Assembly (NCBI GenBank): GCA_021846395.1
Contig: JAJZXB010000009.1
Span: forward strand, 25,587 to 89,586
Length of the DNA: 64,000 bases
Origin: Thermoplasmata archaeon
Lineage (GTDB): Archaea > Thermoplasmatota > Thermoplasmata > Thermoplasmatales > Thermoplasmataceae
Direction of reading: 5' to 3'
Position 1 is the stretch's first letter, and every line of letters begins with the position of its first letter. A program made the translations under genes and the position numbers. Of the stretch, positions 46,939-56,409 are shown piece after piece. The notes beneath the pieces are model-generated. The model had not been told where the DNA came from, did no database searches, and was given only the letters and a program-made list of their open reading frames with translations.

Positions 46939-48489
46939 ATGGATTTTTATGAAGATATAACAGGAGAATTGCGAGAAGGCAAAATTAAAAATAAGCTGGA
47001 ATTGCAAAAAAGGAAGGTTGAGCTTTCCAAAAAATTCAACCTTGATGTGGTTCCAAGCGATATTGAAATTTTAAACTATAAGGATAATAAAAAAATGTAT
47101 CATAGCCTTCTGAGAAAAAAACCCACAAGAACCATTTCAGGAGTTGCTGTCGTTGCTGCAATGACTTCACCAGAAGCATGCCCCCATGGAAAATGCATAT
47201 TTTGTCCAGGAGGAGTTGATAACAACTCACCTCAGTCATATACTGGATTTGAGCCATCTGCATTGAGGGGGAGAAACAATTATTATGATTCTTACAATAT
47301 TACCTTCAATAGGTTAAAGCAACTTGAAACCATCGGACACGATACAAGCAAAGTGGATTTAATTGTAATGGGTGGTACTTTCACTGCCAGATCTGAGGAA
47401 TACCAGAGAAACTTTGTTAAAGGCTGTCTTGATGGAATGAATAGAATAATATCTCCTACACTGGAGGAATCAATACTTGAGAATGAAAATTCCGACAGGA
47501 GATGCGTGGGTCTTACAATAGAAACAAAACCGGACTGGTTTTATGAAAAAGAAATAGATAGTGCCCTTGCTTATGGAACCACAAAGGTTGAGCTTGGAGT
47601 TCAGGTCCTGAACGATAAAATATTAAGAAATAATTTAAGAGGACATGGGATAGAAGAGATAATAAGATCAACTCAACTGGCAAGGGATGCTGGATTAAAA
47701 ATTCTTTACCATTTAATGCCCGGGATGTATGGGGCAGATTATAAAGATGATATAAAAAGCTTTGATAAAATGGTTAATGACTCTAACTATTTACCTGACA
47801 TGCTAAAAATTTATCCAACACTTGTTGTAAAAAACACATCCTTGTACAGGCTTTGGAAAGATGGGAAATATAGGCCATATGATACAGAAAAAGCTGTAAA
47901 ACTGATAACATATTTCATGGAAAATATGCCTCCATGGATAAGAGTTATGAGAATGCAGAGAGATATACCGGTTCATTTCATTGAGGCTGGCGTCAAAAGA
48001 AGCGATCTCCACAATCTTGTGGATAATAATATGATGGGCATGCAGATAAAAACTATGGAAATAAGAAGCAGGGAGGTAGGCATTTCTGGAGAAAACTATG
48101 CAAATGATTATAAGCTTATCAGGAGAAATTATACGGCAAACAACGGGCAGGAGATATTTTTATCATATGAAAATTCAAAAAATCAAATTATCGGGTACCT
48201 GCGGCTTAGAATGCCCTCTGAACTGGCACATAGAAAAGAAATGGTCAACTCATCCATAATACGTGAATTAAAAGTTCTTGGCAATGTTGTTCCTGTTGGA
48301 AGCATTTCTGAGAAAAACTGGCAACATCACGGTTTGGGAATGAAACTTGTAAGGGAAGCTGAAAGGATATCTATGGAAGAATATGACAAAAGCAGAATAC
48401 TGATAATAAGTGGAATTGGTGTTAGAAACTATTTCAGAAATCTTGGTTATGAGAGATTTGGGCCATATATGGCAAGGCAATTAAAGTGA
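46939..48489 (+). CDS. elp3: Elp3-type tRNA uridine-34 carboxymethyl-modifying enzyme
   Basis: A 516-aa radical SAM and GNAT fusion. The iron-sulfur site is in ACPHGKCIFCPGG, followed by YTGFEPSALRGR, VDLIVMGGTFTARSEEYQ, GLTIETKPDW and ELGVQVLNDKILRNNLRGH. The C-terminal acetyltransferase domain ends in GSISEKNWQHHGLGMKLV and FRNLGYERFGPYM. Archaeal Elp3 acts alone to form cm5U at tRNA wobble position 34 from acetyl-CoA and SAM. Length is normal and no partner subunit is encoded nearby. Confidence 0.95.
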   Translation: MDFYEDITGELREGKIKNKLELQKRKVELSKKFNLDVVPSDIEILNYKDNKKMYHSLLRKKPTRTISGVAVVAAMTSPEACPHGKCIFCPGGVDNNSPQSYTGFEPSALRGRNNYYDSYNITFNRLKQLETIGHDTSKVDLIVMGGTFTARSEEYQRNFVKGCLDGMNRIISPTLEESILENENSDRRCVGLTIETKPDWFYEKEIDSALAYGTTKVELGVQVLNDKILRNNLRGHGIEEIIRSTQLARDAGLKILYHLMPGMYGADYKDDIKSFDKMVNDSNYLPDMLKIYPTLVVKNTSLYRLWKDGKYRPYDTEKAVKLITYFMENMPPWIRVMRMQRDIPVHFIEAGVKRSDLHNLVDNNMMGMQIKTMEIRSREVGISGENYANDYKLIRRNYTANNGQEIFLSYENSKNQIIGYLRLRMPSELAHRKEMVNSSIIRELKVLGNVVPVGSISEKNWQHHGLGMKLVREAERISMEEYDKSRILIISGIGVRNYFRNLGYERFGPYMARQLK

Positions 48490-48694
48490 CCCATTTACCG
48501 TCTAAAGGGCACCTGCTTCCTGTTTTATAATCGCACATGTTCTCCTTTCACTAAAAAAGGCCACCGAAGTATTGAGTTCCAGACGAATGAACCCGTAACT
48601 GCCACTTTCTGTGATATTTTCCGTTGAAAATATGTAAGAATTACCCTTGAGAGTGGGATTCTGTGTATCCACATCTGAATAATTAAATTTTTAT

Positions 48695-49345
48695 TTATTT
48701 CCAGTTTTTCCACTGGTTTAAATAATCAGTAGAGATGTTCAGAAGTTTAGGAATATCATCATCAGGGATAGTACTGTATTTAAAGTTCATTACATATGCC
48801 ATTATTCTAGAAGATTTTTCCAGAACCTCGGCAGCGGTTAATGCCCTTTCCATATCAGACCCCACAGAAACAGCACCGTGATTGGCCAGTAATGCTGCAT
48901 TATTGACTCCAAGTGCCTCAACAACGTTATTTGCAAGCTCCGCGGTTCCAGTTAAGGCATATTTTGCAACTCTTACATTTTTTCCAAGAATCATTACAAT
49001 GTCTTCCGTAATTGGTGGAATATTCCTATTTATTACAGACATTATTGAGGAATATATAGAATGTGTGTGAACTATGGCATTCACGTCATTCCTTTTTCTG
49101 TAAATTTGAAAATGCATCAGGCGTTCACTTGAAGGGTTTAACCTACCCTCTATTTTGTTTCCATTCAGATCCATTATTACAAAATCGTCAATATTTATTC
49201 TCATATAATTGGAACCACTGGGTGTTATTATAATTCTATTGTTGGGAATTCTCATGCTTATATTACCCCATGAACCCACAGTTAAACCACTGCTGTACAT
49301 TCTTTTGCACGCTTCGACCAGTGTTCTTTTTTCATTATCATACAT
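48695..49345 (-). CDS. Class II aldolase/adducin-family protein (FucA-like)
   Basis: A 216-aa zinc aldolase. Motifs are SWGNISMRI, ITPSGSNY (phosphate site), LNPSSERLMHFQIY with the catalytic Glu, zinc ligands in IVHTHSIYSS and ANHGAVSVGSD. Family members split fuculose-1-phosphate, rhamnulose-1-phosphate or methylthioribulose-1-phosphate. None of the sugar pathway genes lie beside it, so the substrate is open. Divergent from the kdp operon across 70 bp. Confidence 0.88.
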   Translation of the reverse strand: MYDNEKRTLVEACKRMYSSGLTVGSWGNISMRIPNNRIIITPSGSNYMRINIDDFVIMDLNGNKIEGRLNPSSERLMHFQIYRKRNDVNAIVHTHSIYSSIMSVINRNIPPITEDIVMILGKNVRVAKYALTGTAELANNVVEALGVNNAALLANHGAVSVGSDMERALTAAEVLEKSSRIMAYVMNFKYSTIPDDDIPKLLNISTDYLNQWKNWK

Positions 49346-49415
49346 ATAAGAAAATTATTAAATAATATAAAAACATGATTAAATATATATACAAAAATCA
49401 AATTTAGCAAAAGAA

Positions 49416-49505
49416 ATGGCGATAGCATACATAATACTCGGTATTATTCTTTTGTTTGTGTCAGTATACCTGATTATGACAATATTAGAGGCAGATAAAT
49501 TATGA
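49416..49505 (+). CDS. kdpF: KdpF-like small subunit of the K+ ATPase
   Basis: A 29-codon hydrophobic peptide, one helix (IAYIILGIILLFVSVYLIMTI) and a short acidic end EADKL. The length equals E. coli KdpF, it sits directly before kdpA with a 4-nt ATGA overlap, and AAATATATATAC 30 bp before its ATG gives the operon a leaderless start. KdpF stabilises the KdpFABC complex. Confidence 0.8.
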   Translation: MAIAYIILGIILLFVSVYLIMTILEADKL

Positions 49506-51247
49506 ATATATATTCCATAATTGATGCCAATAGGGCATTATCAGGCTTAATAATAGTATTCATTTACATTATCCTTGCATTCCTATTTGCATATGCCATT
49601 TCTGGCTATATTAAAAAGCTGTATAAGGATGAGGAGGAGACCACATGGCTTTATCCAATATCAGGAAGAATTGTTAACTTTTTTGAAAAATATTTAAATG
49701 AAAATAAAAACAATCAGATGAAATTCAAGGAATATTTTTCAACTTTAATTCTTTTTAATTTATTTGCAGGCATTCTTGGTTTTCTATTTTTATATTTTCA
49801 GAATGATTTTCCCTTTTCTCAGGCAAATAATCACATGACCGTTTCCCTTGCAGTCAACACCATTGTAAGTTTTTTGACCAATACAAATATTGAACATTTT
49901 TCAAATCCCTTTGATTTGAGCATATTAAGTTGGACATTTGTCATTACAGGTCTGATGTTCCTTTCAGCTGGTACAGGTTTTGCCGCATCAATGGCATTTA
50001 TCCGTGGCATTTTAAATGACAATGGAAAAATTGGCAATTTTTATCATGATTTTCTTGTATCCATTTTTTATTTAATATTTCCACTCACACTTCTGGCTGC
50101 AGCAATAGTTATATTCGCTGGTGTACCTGAAACACTGAGTAGTTTCGTGAATATATATCCGATTGGATCATCATCAGCGTCTAAATTGCCTCTTGGCCCT
50201 GTTGCAACTCTTGTATCCATAAAATATATAGGGACCAATGGCGGGGGATTCTATGGTGCGAATGCTGCATTTCCACTGGGAAATCCAAACTGGTTTACAA
50301 ATATTGTTGAATACATATCCTTCATGATCATACCCCTTGGATCCATGTTATCATTAAGATTTGTGTTTGATAAACGTTTTGGCAACATGGTTATTGGAGT
50401 TTTAATGAGTATTTTTGTCTTTACATCGGTGATTACATTTATCGCTGAATTCATAGGAATTCCTGCCCAATCCTCTTTAACGGGAGTTTATTCTGGCAAT
50501 ATCGCAGGAAAGAATGTTTATCTGGGGCTTTCCTCCTCAATACTGTTTCAGATTGGCTCTGTTTTTACCTCCACGGGTGCATCCACGGGAAGCATTGTAA
50601 GCTATACGCCAATAGCTTTGCTGTCACTTTTAACAAATCTGGTTTTAAACGATCCACTGGGTGGTGTCGGTACCGGAATAATCAATATTTTCACATATAT
50701 TGTATTCACATTATTCATTGCATCTCTGATGGTTGGAAAATTACCTGAATTGATGAACATAAGAATAGGTTCAAAAGAGATGAAATATTCAACATTATCA
50801 CTGATCACGCATCCCCTACTGATTATCATACCTCTCGGGATAACGTTATTGATACCTACAGTTATGCATTCATTTTTCAACGGTTTTTCATCAAACATTT
50901 CCAATTTGCTTTATGAATTTGCCTCTGCGGCATCAAACAATGGCTCGGAGACAGGAGGATTTGTCACAAATTCCCCGTATTTCAATTATGTTGATTCTGT
51001 AATAATGCTTCTTGGTAGATACTTAATTATGGGGATACAGCTATTGCTGGCTCAACAATTTGCCTTTAAAAATCCAAAATCAACATATAATAAAGCAACA
51101 ATTGATACAGGCTCATTTTCCTTCGGTTTTATGCTACTTGCCGTTATAATTATGATAGGTCTGTTATCCTATCTTCCATTATTTGCACTTGGCCCCCTGT
51201 ATTCCTGGGCAAAGGATTTTAATTTTGTGGTGGTGGCATGGATTTAA
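49502..51247 (+). CDS. kdpA: Potassium-transporting ATPase, KdpA channel subunit
   Basis: A 581-aa membrane protein that binds and conducts K+. Selectivity-filter repeats are visible as VNTIVSFLTNTNIEHF, YIGTNGGGFYGANAAFPLGNPN, FTSTGASTGSIV with NDPLGGVGTGI, and EFASAASNNGSETGG. The usual ten helices can be traced. It differs from bacterial KdpA in an insertion near residues 50-65 but keeps all four filter loops. It overlaps kdpB by 10 nt. Confidence 0.95.
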   Translation: MNIYSIIDANRALSGLIIVFIYIILAFLFAYAISGYIKKLYKDEEETTWLYPISGRIVNFFEKYLNENKNNQMKFKEYFSTLILFNLFAGILGFLFLYFQNDFPFSQANNHMTVSLAVNTIVSFLTNTNIEHFSNPFDLSILSWTFVITGLMFLSAGTGFAASMAFIRGILNDNGKIGNFYHDFLVSIFYLIFPLTLLAAAIVIFAGVPETLSSFVNIYPIGSSSASKLPLGPVATLVSIKYIGTNGGGFYGANAAFPLGNPNWFTNIVEYISFMIIPLGSMLSLRFVFDKRFGNMVIGVLMSIFVFTSVITFIAEFIGIPAQSSLTGVYSGNIAGKNVYLGLSSSILFQIGSVFTSTGASTGSIVSYTPIALLSLLTNLVLNDPLGGVGTGIINIFTYIVFTLFIASLMVGKLPELMNIRIGSKEMKYSTLSLITHPLLIIIPLGITLLIPTVMHSFFNGFSSNISNLLYEFASAASNNGSETGGFVTNSPYFNYVDSVIMLLGRYLIMGIQLLLAQQFAFKNPKSTYNKATIDTGSFSFGFMLLAVIIMIGLLSYLPLFALGPLYSWAKDFNFVVVAWI

Positions 51248-53226
51248 AGGGCATATTAATAAATTCGTTGAAAGGCTTCGACCCCCGAAACGAAATTAAA
51301 AATCCGGTTATGTTTATCACGGAGATTGCTTTCGTAATTTCTATATTTATTCTGGCCTTTCCAGCGAATTTCCATGTTCCATATTCCACAGTATATATAC
51401 AATTTTATATATCTGTGACAATTTTACTGTTTTTGACTGTATTTTTTTCAAATTTAAGCACTTCATTATCCGAAAGCCAGAGTAAGGCAATAACATTATC
51501 CCTTGAAAAAATGAAAAAAACAACAAAAGCAACGATTTTAAAGGATGGGAAAGAGACAATAGCCAATTCAAACGAATTAAAAAAGGGAGATATTGTATTG
51601 ATAAAAAAGAATGAAATAGTTCCTGGTGACGGTGAGGTAATAAAGGGGTCAGGGTATGTTAACGAATCAAATGTCACTGGTGAGTCAAGACCAGTTCTGA
51701 AACTTGTTGGAGATTCTGTAACCGGATCCACTACGCTTGTTTCGGATGAATTAACAGTAAAAATATCAGTTGATCCAGGAAATTCCTTTATAGATAGCAT
51801 GATCGACATGGTTCAAAAATCCATCAGAGAGAGAACACCAAATGAAATAGCATTATCAATTTTCCTCTCAGGAGTAACCCTTATATTTTTAATAGTCGTG
51901 GCGTCTATATTTTCAATATCTAGCTATTCTGGAATCAAGCCAAATATTGATATATTGATTGTTCTGTTGATTGCACTTATACCCACAACCATTGGTGGAT
52001 TGCTTCCAGCAATTGGCATAGCCGCTGTCAATAAAGTTTCCAAATACAATATCATCTCAAAAAGCGGAAAAGCCGTTGAAAACGCAGGTGATATTGATAC
52101 AATTATACTGGATAAAACAGGAACAATTACCATGGGTGAAAGAGAGGCGGTGAAATTTCATCCAAATATTAATTATGATGAAATGAACCTTGGAAAAAAA
52201 TCCTTATTATGTTCGTTGAATGATGAGACAATTGAAGGACTATCAATAGTAAAATTGGCAACATCTGAAAATATATCATATTCCGAATCTGAATTGGAAA
52301 ATTATGAATTTATACCATTTTCATCGGATACCGGCTATAGCGGCTTAAGGAAGGCCGATGAATATATTTACAAGGGTTCGCTGAAGGCCCTATCGGAAAA
52401 ATTGAATTTAAATGATACGTATATAAATGGATTGTGCAAGCAAATATCCCTAAAGGGAGGTACGGCTATTCCTGTTGCAACCAACGGAAAATTTATTGGT
52501 GTTATAGAGCTGAATGATATTTTAAAACCCGGTATTAAGGATAGAATAGGTGATTTGCACAGGATGAATATTGAAACGGTAATGTTAACTGGGGATGACG
52601 AGGTTACCGCAGCTTATTTTGCAAGAGAAGCGGGAATAGACGACTATATAGCAAATAGCAAACCTCAGGATAAATACAACCGTGTCATAGAGGAAAAAAA
52701 CAGAGAAAGAATGGTCGCAATGATCGGTGATGGAACAAATGATGCACCTGCATTGTCCAAAGCTGATGTTGGAATGGCCATGAATACAGGAACTCAAGCT
52801 GCAAAGGATGCTGCAAATATGATTGACCTGGATTCAACACCAACCAAGTTGATTGATGTAATTTTTCTTGGAAAACAGATATTGATTACAAGGGGGTCAC
52901 TGACAACGTTCAGCATTGCAAATGATATTTCAAAATACTTTGTAATCATGCCAGCCATATTTTACACATTTCCGGAACTTGCCTTTTTGAACATACTGAA
53001 TTTAACAGATCCATTGAGGGCAATAACATCTGCACTTATATTTAATACAATTATCATTGTAATTCTTGTGCCTCTGGCAATAAGGGGTGTTAAATACACA
53101 CCATCAAGTGCATCTGACATTCTGAAAAGGAATATACTCATATATGGATTTGGAGGGCTGGTGTTTCCATTTATTGTGATATATTTGATTTATGTTTTAT
53201 TGGGATTGGGTGGTATATTATGGTAA
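51238..53226 (+). CDS. kdpB: Potassium-transporting ATPase, KdpB catalytic subunit
   Basis: P-type ATPase of 662 aa. The phosphorylated Asp292 lies in ILDKTGTITMGE, the actuator loop reads NVTGESRPV with Ser150, which corresponds to the Ser162 inhibited by phosphorylation in E. coli, and the hinge is MIGDGTNDAPALSKADVGMAMN. Helix 4 has IALIPTTIGGLLPAIGIAAV. The regulatory Ser is conserved, so the same shut-off mechanism is possible. It overlaps kdpA and kdpC. Confidence 0.96.
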   Translation: MDLKGILINSLKGFDPRNEIKNPVMFITEIAFVISIFILAFPANFHVPYSTVYIQFYISVTILLFLTVFFSNLSTSLSESQSKAITLSLEKMKKTTKATILKDGKETIANSNELKKGDIVLIKKNEIVPGDGEVIKGSGYVNESNVTGESRPVLKLVGDSVTGSTTLVSDELTVKISVDPGNSFIDSMIDMVQKSIRERTPNEIALSIFLSGVTLIFLIVVASIFSISSYSGIKPNIDILIVLLIALIPTTIGGLLPAIGIAAVNKVSKYNIISKSGKAVENAGDIDTIILDKTGTITMGEREAVKFHPNINYDEMNLGKKSLLCSLNDETIEGLSIVKLATSENISYSESELENYEFIPFSSDTGYSGLRKADEYIYKGSLKALSEKLNLNDTYINGLCKQISLKGGTAIPVATNGKFIGVIELNDILKPGIKDRIGDLHRMNIETVMLTGDDEVTAAYFAREAGIDDYIANSKPQDKYNRVIEEKNRERMVAMIGDGTNDAPALSKADVGMAMNTGTQAAKDAANMIDLDSTPTKLIDVIFLGKQILITRGSLTTFSIANDISKYFVIMPAIFYTFPELAFLNILNLTDPLRAITSALIFNTIIIVILVPLAIRGVKYTPSSASDILKRNILIYGFGGLVFPFIVIYLIYVLLGLGGILW

Positions 53227-53840
53227 ATAAGAATATTTTAAAGGCTTTTGTACTGGCGGTAATTATTATGTTTATTTTTGGCTTTGCATTTCCAGTTGTA
53301 ACATCGTTAATAACTGAGAGTACTTTGCCCTATTATTCACAGGGCCATCCTGTGAAGGTCAATAATAAAATTGTGGATTCCTATTTAATTGGTGAAGCTT
53401 TTAATGAGTCATATTTCTTTCAGGGAAGGCCATCGGCCGTAAATTACAATATTTCACTTAGTGGATCATATTCAACATCGCTGAGTAATAACACAACATT
53501 GAATCTCAGTGAGAAATATCTTAAGGAATTTGAAGAAAAAAATAATGTAACAGCATCTCAGATTCCCTATGCAATGATAACATATTCAGGTTCAGGAGTT
53601 GGATATGCAATACCCATTAAAGGAGCAATAATTCAGGTCAACAGAATTGCAATTAGCATAAACAATATTAGCAAAGGCAATATTTCAATAAGTGAGGCCA
53701 AAAGCTTTTTGAATTCTACCATAGAGATGGATAAGCAGAGCAATTTCCCTGTATTTGGAACATATTATGAAAATATTGTCAAACTTAATATGGCAATATT
53801 GAATTATTTGAAGTCAAACAATATAAACACAGTAAAGTGA
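53220..53840 (+). CDS. kdpC: Potassium-transporting ATPase, KdpC subunit
   Basis: A 206-aa single-pass subunit. The helix at residues 8-30 (FVLAVIIMFIFGFAFPVVTSL) is followed by the external domain with the KdpC pattern IGEAFNESYFFQGRPSAVNYN, where E. coli has FxxPxYFxxRPSA, and VTASQIPYAMITYSGSGVG. The exposed part is unusually Asn/Ser-rich, as expected for a glycosylated surface in an acidophile. It overlaps kdpB by 7 nt and ends the operon. Confidence 0.93.
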   Translation: MVNKNILKAFVLAVIIMFIFGFAFPVVTSLITESTLPYYSQGHPVKVNNKIVDSYLIGEAFNESYFFQGRPSAVNYNISLSGSYSTSLSNNTTLNLSEKYLKEFEEKNNVTASQIPYAMITYSGSGVGYAIPIKGAIIQVNRIAISINNISKGNISISEAKSFLNSTIEMDKQSNFPVFGTYYENIVKLNMAILNYLKSNNINTVK

Positions 53841-53931
53841 ATCTTCTCCTTTCAAAATGGAATCCCAAACCGCAGAAGTTAAAGCAATGCACAATCCGTT
53901 TTAATTTATATAATAAAAGCAGGAGTATTTT

Positions 53932-54747
53932 TTATTTTTCAATAAATAGTGTATCTATTCTCTGATCCTTTATTACAAATTTCATATCAGAGTTTATTCT
54001 TAACTTTTCATTGCCAACCTTTCTTCCTCCGATTACAACACAATCAGGATCCTCTGATAATATAATGGAATCCATCTCCTCCCTTATACTGGTATTGTCC
54101 CCAGATTTATCAATTTTAACATCTATTTCATTTTTTGCTATATCTCCTATATTATCAAATAAATTTTTGAATCCATGTGTTTTCTTTTTATCATATTTTC
54201 TAATGTCAAATATTATCAATTTTGACCTGTTAATTTTTGCAAGCTCCAGAGCAATAAATACAGATGCCCGTGTGTTTATATTTTCAGATACGGGAAGCAA
54301 TATTTTTTTATAAGGATATTCCCTCTCACTGACGCTTAATATACCTATAGGCATTTTTATGTTTTTTAGCATGTAGTCGCCAATTGACCCAAATACAGAT
54401 CCTGACAGCATGGATCGCTTATGTGTAGCCATAATAAGCAAATCATAATAACGTGAATCGGCTTCATTCATCAACCCGGATTTTACACTGGCACTGGTTG
54501 TGATTTTTGGGATTACTTTCAACCCCCTTCTTTTACCATCCTTGTAAGCATTTGTAACCAGTGTTACACTGTTTGACCATTCTATGCTATCGCTTTTTTC
54601 CCTTATAGTTATTGCAGTTATTTCTGAATTGTTATAGTCCGCAAAATCAAAACCCATTTTTAAAGCTTTTATTGAATTAATACCCCTGAACATGGGAATA
54701 AGTATGTGGTCTGATTTTAAAAAATATGATCGGGATGTTTCAAACAT
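53932..54747 (-). CDS. Tandem universal stress protein (two Usp domains)
   Basis: A 271-aa protein with two UspA folds. Domain 1 (about 14-140) has DHILIPMFRGINSIKAL and the ATP-loop sequence ATHKRSMLSGSVFGSIGDYML. Domain 2 (about 145-271) has KKILLPVSENINTRASVFIAL and a weak end VIGGRKVGNEK without the full G-x2-G-x9-G loop, so only domain 1 is likely to bind ATP. It is convergent with kdpC, 92 bp away. KdpD sensors contain a Usp domain and no kdpDE is present, so a link with K+ stress is possible but unproven. Confidence 0.85.
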   Translation of the reverse strand: MFETSRSYFLKSDHILIPMFRGINSIKALKMGFDFADYNNSEITAITIREKSDSIEWSNSVTLVTNAYKDGKRRGLKVIPKITTSASVKSGLMNEADSRYYDLLIMATHKRSMLSGSVFGSIGDYMLKNIKMPIGILSVSEREYPYKKILLPVSENINTRASVFIALELAKINRSKLIIFDIRKYDKKKTHGFKNLFDNIGDIAKNEIDVKIDKSGDNTSIREEMDSIILSEDPDCVVIGGRKVGNEKLRINSDMKFVIKDQRIDTLFIEK

Positions 54748-54979
54748 AAATGATTATATTTTGAAAGAATATAATAATTTCTATAATTATTTTAATAGGA
54801 ATGACACACCATATCATGGAAAAATTTATTTATCATTTAAAATTTAAATTTATAACCCTGTATTTTAATTTAAATCAATTAAATACCAATATAGAATTGA
54901 TCGACATTTGTTCTTACTATACTGAATAAGGCCCAGATAAAAAATATTCAAAAAATTTAAATAACATTTTTTATTGTAC

Positions 54980-55057
54980 GATTACGGGGAGCCTTAATGG
55001 CTGAGAGGATAGGGATCGACCCACGGAACCTGATCCGGATAATACCGGCGGAGGGAT
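54980..55057 (+). promoter_or_regulatory. TPP (THI-box) riboswitch
   Basis: The conserved thiamine-pyrophosphate aptamer is clear: GGGGAGCC, GGCTGAGAGG, GACCCACGGAACCTGATC, then CCGGATAATACCGGCGGAGGG. The CTGAGA and ACCTGATC cores are exact. The 3' strand of stem P1 (GGAGGGA, 55049-55056) ends just before ATG 55062 and doubles as the only ribosome site, so ligand-stabilised P1 would hide it. It suggests translational repression by TPP of the downstream transporter. Confidence 0.95.
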
Positions 55058-55061
55058 TGAA

Positions 55062-56294
55062 ATGAATGATCTATTTGCATATAAAAATTATAGGGAACTT
55101 GAGGAAAGCCTGGACAATGGGAAGTGGAACAGTTTTGATACACTTATATTTATTACATTATCATCATCATTTTTCATGTGGGGAGTGACACTGGCCATAG
55201 CTCCATTGATAACAACATGGTATTTTATTCCAGCTTCCATGGATTTATATGTCATAGCTTCAGCACCCATTGGCCTTCTTTCCGGCAATCTATTTCTTGG
55301 ATTTTTCTCGGATAAATTTGGTAGAAAAAAGATATTCTTAACAACTGTAATATTAACAGTTATCGGTCTCCTTGGAATATCGTTATTATACAATTATTAC
55401 TATATATTGATATTTGTATTTATTGCTGAATTCGGTCTCGGAGGGGATGAAACAGTTTCACTTGCATTTTTATCAGAATACATTCCAAAAAAATACCGCG
55501 GGTTTTCTTTAATTGAATCATCAAATATGGCAAACCTTGGTGTAACTGTGATGGCGGGTGTTTTTATTTTGGCAGGATCATCTGTGTTTCTTGATAAGCT
55601 ATTGCTGGCAATTATATCGATAATTGGTTTTGTTATTGCGTTAATCACACGTTTAAAGCTAAAGGAAAGTATAAGATGGGAATATTTAACAAAAAGAAGT
55701 GATAATTACAATAAAATACACATAGGCAAAGCTGAAATTTATAAATTTTTATCCCTGTCATTTATTGGAATTGCAATTATAGTAGGGTTTGCCTTTTCAT
55801 ATCTGGTTTTGGGTCCATATGAATTCCCTGCATATTCAGAATATATCATATTTTTTTCCGTTCTCGCTGAAACACTCACCGGTATTATTGGCGGGTATTA
55901 TATTGGCAGATCATCCAGAAAAGCAATTGCAATTATAGGATTTGTAGGAATGTTTATTCCATGGGTATTCGTAGTGCTATTCCTGAAGCTGATAGTTTTC
56001 AATATTTATATTTTGATTATTTTACTGATAATCAGCGGCATATTTGGTGAAATAGGATGGGCCTCCAGGGAGATGCTTGAGCCGGAAAATTTCATAACAA
56101 CACATCGTGGCAGGGGAATTGGAGCTGTAAGATCTGTTGGTTACATCATATACATTTTCACAGTATTTGCCCTTGCAAATGCTACCATATATGAATATGC
56201 ATATTATTTACTGGTAATTTATTTTGTTGGTTTTGTTGGATCAGTTATCTATCTATTCAAGGGTAAAGAAACAAAAAATGAAACTATTTATTAG
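55062..56294 (+). CDS. MFS transporter under TPP riboswitch control, probable thiamine or precursor importer
   Basis: A 410-aa permease with about 12 helices. MFS loop motif GFFSDKFGRKKIF follows helix 2, and GLGGDETVSLAFLSEYIPKKYRG the region of helix 4-5, as in sugar-porter-like carriers. The TPP riboswitch overlapping its ribosome site makes thiamine, its phosphates or a precursor moiety the likely cargo. Riboswitch-controlled MFS genes of this sort in Thermoplasma and Ferroplasma were proposed as thiamine transporters (ThiT1). No thiamine-synthesis gene is adjacent. Confidence 0.85.
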   Translation: MNDLFAYKNYRELEESLDNGKWNSFDTLIFITLSSSFFMWGVTLAIAPLITTWYFIPASMDLYVIASAPIGLLSGNLFLGFFSDKFGRKKIFLTTVILTVIGLLGISLLYNYYYILIFVFIAEFGLGGDETVSLAFLSEYIPKKYRGFSLIESSNMANLGVTVMAGVFILAGSSVFLDKLLLAIISIIGFVIALITRLKLKESIRWEYLTKRSDNYNKIHIGKAEIYKFLSLSFIGIAIIVGFAFSYLVLGPYEFPAYSEYIIFFSVLAETLTGIIGGYYIGRSSRKAIAIIGFVGMFIPWVFVVLFLKLIVFNIYILIILLIISGIFGEIGWASREMLEPENFITTHRGRGIGAVRSVGYIIYIFTVFALANATIYEYAYYLLVIYFVGFVGSVIYLFKGKETKNETIY

Positions 56295-56409
56295 AATTGG
56301 TGAAAAATAATTTATATCTTTCATATTTGCGCATAATGTCACAAAAATTCCATTATGGAATTACAATTTATGTTAAAAAATTTTATTAATATAATTAACA
56401 TGCAACACT

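Noticed and set aside
48490..48694. Small gene between elp3 and the aldolase
   Set aside because: The 62-codon frame there overlaps the aldolase end, with no ribosome site or domain.
54980..55057. A tRNA or other structured RNA instead of a riboswitch
   Set aside because: CTGAGA and ACCTGATC cores and stem order are those of the THI box; there is no acceptor or T-loop pattern.
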